Positions 27,566-34,629 of a stretch of DNA of 38,371 nucleotides are shown in pieces. How positions within the stretch are numbered: the stretch's first letter is position 1; the number at the start of each line of letters is the position of its first letter. The translations under genes were made by a program, and so were the position numbers. Where the stretch lies: contig JAFGSG010000015.1 in the NCBI GenBank assembly GCA_016934735.1, positions 1-38,371 of the forward strand, read 5' to 3'. The stretch comes from Spirochaetota bacterium (GTDB lineage: Bacteria; Spirochaetota; UBA4802; JAFGDQ01). The notes under the pieces were generated by a model that was not told the origin of the DNA, searched no databases, and saw nothing but the letters and a program-made list of their open reading frames with translations.

Positions 27566-27583
27566 TAATAAGTGCACTTATTA
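27566..27583. promoter_or_regulatory. MarR-type operator 2 (18-bp palindrome)
   Basis: TAATAAGTGCACTTATTA, an exact repeat of the core of operator 1. The centres are 31 bases apart, about three helical turns, so two dimers would sit on the same face of the DNA. It overlaps or directly follows the expected transcription start. Confidence 0.8.
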
Positions 27584-27647
27584 TTTTAAGGGCATGCCGT
27601 CCGTGGAAAGACGGATCCGGTGCATAATAATTCAATAGGAGGTTGTT

Positions 27648-28850
27648 ATGTTAAAACAAAGTTATAAAATAATATTTACAGCCGTAGTCGCGGTCATGCT
27701 TTTGCTGCAGGCGGTATACGGGCAGCAGAACGCTCCCAAAACAATTAAGATCGGGGCTATGTATGATATAACGGGTCCCCTGGCAACTTCAGGCGAACGG
27801 TTCGGTTGGGGATTGCATAAAGCGGTGGATAAGATAAACAAGAATGGAGGTATATTCATAAAGGAATACAATAAGAAGATCCCTATCGAACTGGTGGAGG
27901 CAGATCACCAGGCAAAAGAAGACAGGGCTGTCACCCAGGCTGAGTTCCTGAACGATCAGGGAGTGGTCGCATTGATAGGAACTACATCTGTTCTACCCAC
28001 TGCAGCCTCTGTTTACGAAAAGAACCACCTTCCTACACTGGCCTCGGTTTCGTCAATGGATGCGCCGTTTATAATGGGCTATAAGTACATCTTTAGTAAT
28101 TTTACAAAGTTTTCCGATATCGGTAAGTCTGGTGCTGTCTTTTTCAAGTCTCTGTCGCCGAAGCCGAGCAAAGTCGCGCTCTTTGAGGTCCAGTATGATC
28201 CCGGTATTGAAGCGTGCAAGTATGCCGAACAGGAAATGAAGGCAGCAGGAATTGACACAGTGCGCGTGAAATTCACCTGGCTAACCAAGGACATGTCATC
28301 GGCAATACTGGAAGCAAAAAAGGCGGGTGCAGATGCAGTCTATTCCTTCGCCATTCTCCCGGATGCAATGCTCATGATTAAACAAATGAAGGAACTTGAC
28401 TTTAATCCCAAAGCTGTGCTTATTTCCGAAGGCCCCACGAACCGGGGACCATGGAAATCCCTGAGGAAAGACGGCGACTTTGTCTATACCTTTAATGGGT
28501 TTCACTCGAGCTTGAAGTATCCCGGAGTGAAAGAGATTGTCGCAATGTATAAGGCGGAGAAAAAAGAGGAGCCTTACGAAACGGTTGGGTGCGGCTGGTC
28601 GAGTGTACAGATAGTTGCCGATGCCATTACAAGGGCCGGCTCTCTTGACAGAAATAAAATCAGAGATGCTATGGCCACAACAAATATGATGACTGTTACT
28701 GGTCCTGTAAAATTCAGGCCAAACGGCACCATGGATATTAAATACGCATCAATCGTGCAAATACAGAATGGTGTTGAGGTCCTTGTTTTCCCCAATAACC
28801 TGAAACAGAAAAAAGCCGTTTATCCGGCACCGCTTTGGAAGCAAAGGTAA
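27648..28850 (+). CDS. livK: ABC transporter substrate-binding protein, LivK type
   Basis: 400 residues. A signal peptide (MLKQSYKIIFTAVVAVMLLL, cleavage likely after QAVYG) is followed by a periplasmic type I binding fold: IKIGAMYDITGPLATSGERF opening, VVALIGTTSVLPTAASVYEK, and a C-terminal lobe. The family binds branched-chain amino acids, amides, or aromatic and short-chain acids. The regulator and the catabolic genes downstream argue for a non-amino-acid substrate, but this cannot be read directly. It is the first gene of the operon, with AGGAGG before the ATG. No lipobox is present, so it is probably a free periplasmic protein. Confidence 0.92.
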   Translation: MLKQSYKIIFTAVVAVMLLLQAVYGQQNAPKTIKIGAMYDITGPLATSGERFGWGLHKAVDKINKNGGIFIKEYNKKIPIELVEADHQAKEDRAVTQAEFLNDQGVVALIGTTSVLPTAASVYEKNHLPTLASVSSMDAPFIMGYKYIFSNFTKFSDIGKSGAVFFKSLSPKPSKVALFEVQYDPGIEACKYAEQEMKAAGIDTVRVKFTWLTKDMSSAILEAKKAGADAVYSFAILPDAMLMIKQMKELDFNPKAVLISEGPTNRGPWKSLRKDGDFVYTFNGFHSSLKYPGVKEIVAMYKAEKKEEPYETVGCGWSSVQIVADAITRAGSLDRNKIRDAMATTNMMTVTGPVKFRPNGTMDIKYASIVQIQNGVEVLVFPNNLKQKKAVYPAPLWKQR

Positions 28851-28858
28851 TTTTTGGT

Positions 28859-29590
28859 ATGCCTATTCTTGAAGTCGATTGTGTACGAAAATCTTTTGGC
28901 GGCCTTACTGCGGTAAACGATGTAAGTTGCGCCGTACCCGAGGGGAAAATTTTCGGTCTAATAGGGCCAAACGGATCAGGTAAGACTACATTGTTCAACC
29001 TGATTACAGGATTCATGAAGCCTAACTCCGGTAAAGTAAGGTTCGATGGAGAAGATATAACAGGGGTTCAGGCTCAACGTATCTGCAAGGCCGGTATTGC
29101 AAGGACTTTTCAGTTGAGCAAACCTTTCGGCACTATGACTGTGTTCGATAATATTGTCGTTGGCAGGCTCTATGGAAATGAACCTGCTAGAAGCCTGAAG
29201 CGTGCAAGATCGGAGTCCGAGGAGTACATGCTCCTTACAGGACTGGAAAACAAACGACGAGTTACTGCAGGCACTTTAGGGCTGGTTGATCGGAGAAAAC
29301 TGGAGGTGGCCAGAGCTCTAGCCACCAGGCCGAAGATGCTCTTTCTGGACGAAATGATGGCCGGCCTTAATCATCGGGAGATTGAAGACGCAATGGTTCT
29401 CCTCCGGAATCTCAAGAATGCAGGAATGACAATGATGGTTGTAGAGCATATTATGAAGGCTTTGCTGGCTGTATCAGACCACGTGATGGTACTATGCACC
29501 GGCAGGAAAATAGCCGAAGGCACACCAAAAGAGATTGTTTGCAACGAACAGGTAATCGAAGCATACCTTGGCGAGGATCATGATGCTTGA
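28859..29590 (+). CDS. livG: ABC transporter ATP-binding protein LivG
   Basis: About 243 residues from the ATG at 28859. Walker A is GPNGSGKTTLF, the Q-loop is in ARTFQLSKPF, and Walker B is MLFLDEMMAGL. The LivG-type C-terminus includes VVEHIMKALLAVSDHVMVL. The usual LSGG-type signature is degenerate here: GTLGLVDRRKLEVARALA. A TTG eight codons upstream would overlap livK by 16 bases; the ATG is preferred, though its ribosome site (AAAGG, about 12 bases upstream) is weak. It powers import with LivF. Confidence 0.93.
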   Translation: MPILEVDCVRKSFGGLTAVNDVSCAVPEGKIFGLIGPNGSGKTTLFNLITGFMKPNSGKVRFDGEDITGVQAQRICKAGIARTFQLSKPFGTMTVFDNIVVGRLYGNEPARSLKRARSESEEYMLLTGLENKRRVTAGTLGLVDRRKLEVARALATRPKMLFLDEMMAGLNHREIEDAMVLLRNLKNAGMTMMVVEHIMKALLAVSDHVMVLCTGRKIAEGTPKEIVCNEQVIEAYLGEDHDA

Positions 29591-30308
29591 AATCAAGGAT
29601 GTTGATGTCTATTACGGTGACCTCAGAGCGCTTACCGAGGTGTCTCTTACTGTGAACAAAGGGGAAATAGTTACACTCATCGGTTCGAATGGTGCAGGCA
29701 AGAGTACTACTTTAAGAACCATCTGCGGCTTTCTGCGCCCGGCATCAGGTGTTGTCCGATTCTCTGGACAAAGCCTTGTTACTCACGCGGTTCACAGGAT
29801 TGCGGAAATGGGTATCTCAATGGTCACTGAGGAGAAGAGGGTCTTTCGCGACATGACAGTCTTTGAGAATTTAAGGCTTGGGGCGTTTATGGGTAAAGCC
29901 AGAAAAAGAAAAGACGAGACCCTTGACTGGGTATATAAAATGTCCCCAGTGCTGCAAGAGCGCAGCCGCCAGAAGGCCGGGACATTATCCGGAGGGGAGC
30001 AGCAGATGCTGCTCGTGGGCAGGGCGCTCATGTCCCAACCGGAACTCCTGCTCCTCGATGAGATATCTTTCGGTCTTTCGCCGCTTTTAGTGAAGAATCT
30101 CTTCAAAACGATCAAGGAAATTCACATGTCTACAGGAATGACAATACTCCTCGTTGAACAGAATGTCCATATGGCACTGGAACTCGCTGACAGGGCGTAT
30201 GTCATGGAAAGCGGGGCTGTTGTTGCTGAAGGGCAGGCTGCGGATTTTCTTTCAAGCAAACAAATAAAGGATGCTTATTTCGGTGTCACAACAGAGGAAT
30301 GCCGATGA
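29583..30308 (+). CDS. livF: ABC transporter ATP-binding protein LivF
   Basis: About 241 residues from the ATG at 29583 (MLEIKDVDVYYGDLRAL, the standard LivF opening). Walker A is GSNGAGKSTT, the signature is LSGGEQQM, Walker B is LLLLDEISFGLSP, and the switch His is in LLVEQNVHMALEL. The signature is intact, in contrast to the LivG partner. It overlaps livG by eight bases, with GAGG six bases before the chosen ATG; an ATG one codon earlier has poorer spacing. Confidence 0.95.
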   Translation: MLEIKDVDVYYGDLRALTEVSLTVNKGEIVTLIGSNGAGKSTTLRTICGFLRPASGVVRFSGQSLVTHAVHRIAEMGISMVTEEKRVFRDMTVFENLRLGAFMGKARKRKDETLDWVYKMSPVLQERSRQKAGTLSGGEQQMLLVGRALMSQPELLLLDEISFGLSPLLVKNLFKTIKEIHMSTGMTILLVEQNVHMALELADRAYVMESGAVVAEGQAADFLSSKQIKDAYFGVTTEECR

Positions 30309-30318
30309 GGTTAACGGT

Positions 30319-31182
30319 ATGATAGCTCAGATAATAATGTACGGTGTTATCATAGGTATATTTTACGCCCTCGTAGCCGTGGGTCTATCGTTGCTCTTTG
30401 GCGTCATGAAGTATATGAACATTGCCCACGGCTCTTTTGTCGTCATTGGCGGCTACATATCCTTCTGGCTTTTTAACCTATTGGGCATAGATCCGTTCTT
30501 GTCCATACCGTTTGTTCTTGTCATTATGTTTGTGATCGGACTTATTGTATACGGACTCGTCTTTTCTCCACTTAAGAGGTTTGCAGAAGGACAGCGGCTC
30601 GGCAATTCAATGCTCATCACCTTCGGACTCATTCTTGTGCTCGACAATCTAGTTGCTTTTCTCTGGACTTCCGATGTGAAGACCATAACAGCGCCCTATT
30701 CCGGTCAGGTAATACAGCTTCTCGGCATAAGGGTTCCATTTACGAGTCTTGGAGTGATTGGCGTAACCTTTGCTATAATCGGCATTCTTCATTTATTTCT
30801 CAGCCGCACTTACATAGGGCAATCGATCAAAGCTACGGCGCAGGATTGGGAGGCCGCCAGTCTCCTGGGTATTAATATCAACAGGACATACCTGATTGCC
30901 TGCGGGATCAGTGTAGCCCTTGCGGGCGCAGCCGGGACGGCAGTGGTTCTCATGTACAGTATCAGTCCATACAGCGGACTGGAGTGGATGCTTATTTCCA
31001 TGATAGTGCTTGTTTTTGCAGGCCTTGGGAAAATCAGAGAGGTTTTCCTTGCAGGACTTGCGCTGGGGCTTCTCGAACAGTTAGGTGTCTTTCTCCTCGG
31101 CGGGCATTATCGTGCAGTGGTCGGCCTTGTCTTATTCGTACTCATACTTATCTTAAGACCACAGGGGTTATTCGCAAAATGA
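30319..31182 (+). CDS. livH: ABC transporter permease LivH
   Basis: About 287 residues, with around eight hydrophobic helices. ALVAVGLSLLFGVMKYMNIAHG near the N-terminus is the LivH hallmark, IGQSIKATAQDWEAASLLGI is the ATPase-coupling loop, and GLVLFVLILILRPQGLFAK is the typical C-terminus. The ATG at 30319 has GAGG eight bases upstream and follows livF by ten bases; a longer in-frame start at 30271 would run deep into livF and is disfavoured. Confidence 0.95.
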   Translation: MIAQIIMYGVIIGIFYALVAVGLSLLFGVMKYMNIAHGSFVVIGGYISFWLFNLLGIDPFLSIPFVLVIMFVIGLIVYGLVFSPLKRFAEGQRLGNSMLITFGLILVLDNLVAFLWTSDVKTITAPYSGQVIQLLGIRVPFTSLGVIGVTFAIIGILHLFLSRTYIGQSIKATAQDWEAASLLGININRTYLIACGISVALAGAAGTAVVLMYSISPYSGLEWMLISMIVLVFAGLGKIREVFLAGLALGLLEQLGVFLLGGHYRAVVGLVLFVLILILRPQGLFAK

Positions 31183-32126
31183 ATGAAACAGATAAATCCA
31201 GACAGTCTTTCTTGGCTTACATTGTCGGCGGTGTTGTTGTTCTCATCTTCATTTTGCTTCCGGTTTCGATGAATGTTGGACGCTATGTCTTATCGCTCCT
31301 TTTTACTTTTTTTATCTATATTGTCCTTTCCCAGAGTTGGAATCTCGTAGGGGGATATACAGGCCAATTTAATCTGGGTCTTGCTGCCTATTTCGGAAGC
31401 GGTGTCCTGAGTTGTAGCATCTTCTATAGTTCCGGGATTAATCCAATTCTGTCACTGCTGGCGGCGGGATTCGTCGCTATTGCATTGGCGTGTATTATCG
31501 GGCTTCCTACTATGCGGCTCAGGGGTGTTTATTTCAGTATCGGCACACTTGCCCTGGCTGAAGCTTTAAGATTGACAGTAACCAACCTGTGGCCTACGTC
31601 CCTCTATGTGCCTGCCACTCATTATGAGCGTTTCACCATCCTTACCAACTATTATATGGCCCTCGGTCTTGCCGTTTTTACAATTATAGTGGTACATCTT
31701 ATGGTTAATTCTCGTATAGGAATGGCATTAACGGCAATCCGGGATGACGAGGATGCCGCCAAGTCAATGGGAGTTAGCCCCACCAAACATAAGGTCACTG
31801 TTTTTGTCGTCAGTTCCTTTCTTGCCGGGCTCGCTGGTGGTGTTTTTACCCTTTTTCGCGGTGTCATTACTCCTACCTTTCAGTTTACGCCTGAATGGAC
31901 GTTCGGACCTTTGGTTGCAGCCTGCATAGGAGGATTGGGAACAATAGTCGGACCTCTATTGGGCAGCGTCTTCTTTGTCATCCTCCAGGAAATTTTCAGT
32001 CAGACACTGGGAAAGATGCATTTCATCATAACGGGGATTCTTTTTATTTTAGTTATTCTTTTCCTGCCTCGTGGATTAGTACAGTCTGCAACAACTATAC
32101 GCCAATTATTTAAGAGCAAACTATAA
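31179..32126 (+). CDS. livM: ABC transporter permease LivM
   Basis: About 315 residues and some eight to nine membrane helices. The family features are SQSWNLVGGYTGQFNLGLAA, GLPTMRLRGVYFSIGTLALA, the coupling segment AIRDDEDAAKSMGVSPTKHK and the GGLGTIVGPLLGSVFF region. It starts with ATG in a 4-base ATGA overlap with livH, so the permease pair is translationally coupled. It completes the K-G-F-H-M importer; the order differs from the E. coli one but is common. Confidence 0.95.
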   Translation: MNETDKSRQSFLAYIVGGVVVLIFILLPVSMNVGRYVLSLLFTFFIYIVLSQSWNLVGGYTGQFNLGLAAYFGSGVLSCSIFYSSGINPILSLLAAGFVAIALACIIGLPTMRLRGVYFSIGTLALAEALRLTVTNLWPTSLYVPATHYERFTILTNYYMALGLAVFTIIVVHLMVNSRIGMALTAIRDDEDAAKSMGVSPTKHKVTVFVVSSFLAGLAGGVFTLFRGVITPTFQFTPEWTFGPLVAACIGGLGTIVGPLLGSVFFVILQEIFSQTLGKMHFIITGILFILVILFLPRGLVQSATTIRQLFKSKL

Positions 32127-32159
32127 TATTTAAATATTTATAATGAAAGGAGTAAGGAT

Positions 32160-32573
32160 ATGTTTGGTAAAATAGATCATCTGGGTCATGTAGTCAAAGA
32201 TTTTGATAAAGCAATGGATTTGTATAAAAATAAGTTTGGACTCACACCAAAGCGGGTCATGGACTTTCCGGAATTCGGCAGCCGCATGGCATTTTTCCCC
32301 TTTGGTGATATCGAGATTGAAGTTATTAAGCCAGGGGGGAAGGGGGATGACCCTGCTGCAAGATGCCTGAAAGAGCGTGGTGAGGGGATCTTCCATATTT
32401 CAATAAAGATTGATGACTTCGATAGTTATGAAAAAGAGGTAAAGAAATGGAAAGAAAAGGGACTTGCTGTGAATGAATACACGCATTCAAAAGACGGGAA
32501 GACAGTAAAACTGGCCTTGCTTTCACCCGATGAAACGATGGGCCTTTGGATTGAATTCATTTGCGGGGACTAA
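32160..32573 (+). CDS. VOC-fold protein, methylmalonyl-CoA-epimerase/glyoxalase-like
   Basis: 137 residues with two beta-alpha-beta-beta-beta modules. IDHLGHVVKDFDKAMDLYKN is the glyoxalase-I/epimerase opening with His7 as a likely metal ligand; other candidates are Glu in IEIEVIKP, His in GIFHISIKIDD and Glu in GLWIEF near the C-terminus. This His/Glu/His/Glu set suits a metal-dependent VOC enzyme such as an acyl-CoA epimerase or isomerase, but the substrate is not identifiable. AAAGGAG lies before the ATG. A decayed copy of its start lies 5.2 kb downstream at 37301-37358. Confidence 0.82.
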   Translation: MFGKIDHLGHVVKDFDKAMDLYKNKFGLTPKRVMDFPEFGSRMAFFPFGDIEIEVIKPGGKGDDPAARCLKERGEGIFHISIKIDDFDSYEKEVKKWKEKGLAVNEYTHSKDGKTVKLALLSPDETMGLWIEFICGD

Positions 32574-32618
32574 GGGGAAAGTGACAGTACTCAAATCATC
32601 ATTTGGGGGCAATGCAGA

Positions 32619-33269
32619 ATGAGTAAATGGGGAATGGTAATAGATTTAAAAAAGTGTGTGACCTGTTACGCATGCATCCTGGCCTGCAAGCAGGAGCATT
32701 TTCTCCCGCCGAATATTTTCAGAAGCAGATTGCTAGTCGGTGAGAAGGGAAAGTATCCCAATGCAAAGAAATTTACCTATCCAATACAGTGCAATCAATG
32801 TGATGAAGCGATATGCATCGAAGCTTGTCCTACAGGGGCGACCTACAAAAGGGAAGATGGGATAATAGCAGTTGGCCCTGATAAATGCACCGGATGCCAG
32901 CATTGTGTAATGTTGTGCCCTTACCAGCAGCGAACATGTTATTATGGCGAGCAAAAGGAGTATTTCCCGGGACAGGGCTCAACTGAATTGGAGACTATTG
33001 GAGAAAAGCTTTATCCTCATCAGGAAGGCACAATAGTCAAGTGTGACTTTTGTGCCGAACGTATTGACGCGGGAATAAGCCGGGGACTTAAACCCGGAAT
33101 CGACAGGGAGGCCACGCCTGCGTGCGTAAATATATGCATGTGCAAAGCAAGGGTATTTGGTGATCTGGAGGATCCGGAGAGCAATGTTTCAAGGCTTATC
33201 AGAGAAAGAAACGGCTATTGCCTGCATCCCGAGTTTTCTACCAGGCCTTCGATTTATTACATCGATTAA
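32619..33269 (+). CDS. Four-[4Fe-4S] ferredoxin subunit (DmsB/NrfC type)
   Basis: 216 residues. Cysteine motifs for four cubanes are visible: C13-x2-C16-x2-C19-x3-C23, CNQCDEAICIEACP, CTGCQHCVMLCP, and CDFC paired with CVNICMC near residue 170. This is the electron-transfer subunit found with molybdopterin oxidoreductases. It has no Tat or Sec signal, so it should be cytoplasmic. It is the first gene of a FeS-flavoprotein-Mo trio, 45 bases after the VOC gene. The ribosome site is a weak G-rich stretch. Confidence 0.93.
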   Translation: MSKWGMVIDLKKCVTCYACILACKQEHFLPPNIFRSRLLVGEKGKYPNAKKFTYPIQCNQCDEAICIEACPTGATYKREDGIIAVGPDKCTGCQHCVMLCPYQQRTCYYGEQKEYFPGQGSTELETIGEKLYPHQEGTIVKCDFCAERIDAGISRGLKPGIDREATPACVNICMCKARVFGDLEDPESNVSRLIRERNGYCLHPEFSTRPSIYYID

Positions 33270-33304
33270 CCTGTCACATCAATAGCGAAAGGGAGGGTCT
33301 TTTA

Positions 33305-34627
33305 ATGAAGGAATATGATGTAATCATAATTGGGGGCGGGCCCGGGGGCTATGCCGCGGCTGTACGGGCAAGCCGGCTGGGCTTAAAAACAGTGCTCGTT
33401 GAGAAGGAACAGGTAGGGGGAACATGTGTCAATTGGGGATGTAATCCTACAAAGGCGTTGCTCAAGTACGCCAAGCTCATTCATTTGCGTTCCCTTCAGA
33501 ATGCTTATGCTGTTTCCGGCAGCAATATTCCGATAGATTACGGTGCTGCGCATGATAAAAGTTTCAAAATATCAAAAGAACGGCGTGAATGTATAGAAAC
33601 TCTCCTTAAAGATACCCATGTTGACCTGTTTACGGGCAAAGCACGCATGGCAGGCAGGGCAGAAGTGGAAATCCGGCCTTCCGGGGAAAAACTCCAGGGG
33701 AGAAATATCATAATTGCTACAGGTTCAAAACCAAGACAAATTCCAGATGTTGAATATGACGGTGTCAATATTGTCACTACACGTGATGCATTACAGTTTT
33801 GTAAAGCGCCTAAATCCGTTGTAATTGTAGGCTCCGGAGCTACCGGTATGGAGTTTGCCACTATCTGGAAGCGCTTTGGATCAAAAGTTATGGTTCTTGA
33901 AATAATGCCGAATATAATGGGGACTGATGACAGGGAGATTTCCAATACAGCTGAAGCACATTTCATAAATGAAGGCCTGCAAATCAGAACCGGGGTCAAA
34001 GTAGAAAGCATAGTAAAGACGGCAGACGGAGTAGAGGTCACATTCAGCGCAGGCGAAATCAGGGAAAAACTGATTGTTGAGAAAGCATTGATCGCTGCCG
34101 GCATTATCCCTGACAGCGCCGATCTTGGTTTGGACAAACTTAATATTGAAACTGAACGCGGATATATTAAGATCGATAATCAAATGCGTACAAATTTAGA
34201 TGGAATATATGCAGTCGGAGACGTTACAGGGAAGCTGGCTCTTGCTTTTGCAGCATCAGCCCAGGGGATTATTGCTGTTGATGCCATTGCAGGGCTTAAA
34301 ACCCGGGATCTGGCTTATGAAAATATCCCGCGCTGTATTTATTCAGATATTGAAGTGGCTTCAGTCGGATTGACTGAAAAGCAGGCTATGGAGCGTGGTT
34401 ATGACGTCGTGACTTATAAGAATTCTATAACCCCATATGCCAAAGCTGTGAATTTAAATGGAAGCGTCGGTTTTATGAAGCTGGTAGCCGATTCAAAAAG
34501 TCAAAAGGTTCTCGGTGTATATATGATCGGCAGCGATGTAACCGATCAGATAGCTGGTCCTGCGAGAATGATAAGCCTTGGAGCTACGGTTCCGGAAATA
34601 ATCAATATTGTATGTAGCAGGAGATAA
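33305..34627 (+). CDS. Lipoamide-dehydrogenase-like flavoprotein, C-terminally short
   Basis: 440 residues; the family is usually 460-480. FAD motif GGGPGGYAAAVRAS (10-23), redox disulfide C41-VNWG-C46 in GGTCVNWGCNPTKAL, NAD motif VVIVGSGATGMEFA, with the acidic end VLEIMPN favouring NAD(H), and the second FAD motif GIYAVGDVTGKLALA. The dimer domain begins normally (ENIPRCIYSDIEVASVGLTE) but the chain ends ATVPEIINIVCSRR. It stops where other members have the H-x-H-P-T-x-x-E segment that supplies the catalytic His-Glu pair of the partner subunit. GGGAGGG stands seven bases before the ATG at 33305. Lying between the ferredoxin and Mo subunits, it may pass electrons between NAD(H) and those subunits. 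Confidence 0.88.
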   Translation: MKEYDVIIIGGGPGGYAAAVRASRLGLKTVLVEKEQVGGTCVNWGCNPTKALLKYAKLIHLRSLQNAYAVSGSNIPIDYGAAHDKSFKISKERRECIETLLKDTHVDLFTGKARMAGRAEVEIRPSGEKLQGRNIIIATGSKPRQIPDVEYDGVNIVTTRDALQFCKAPKSVVIVGSGATGMEFATIWKRFGSKVMVLEIMPNIMGTDDREISNTAEAHFINEGLQIRTGVKVESIVKTADGVEVTFSAGEIREKLIVEKALIAAGIIPDSADLGLDKLNIETERGYIKIDNQMRTNLDGIYAVGDVTGKLALAFAASAQGIIAVDAIAGLKTRDLAYENIPRCIYSDIEVASVGLTEKQAMERGYDVVTYKNSITPYAKAVNLNGSVGFMKLVADSKSQKVLGVYMIGSDVTDQIAGPARMISLGATVPEIINIVCSRR

Positions 34628-34629
34628 TT

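Larger units (their letters stand above)
27230..27647. other. Divergent control region between marR-type gene and livK
   Basis: 418 bases, mostly very AT-rich. It carries a well-formed rightward promoter and two identical palindromes (27533-27583), then a 5' leader that includes a short hairpin, CCGTC-N7-GACGG (about 27598-27614), before the livK ribosome site AGGAGG. I could not assign a promoter for the leftward regulator gene. The palindromes are some 300 bases from its start, so autoregulation through them is not obvious. Confidence 0.7.
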
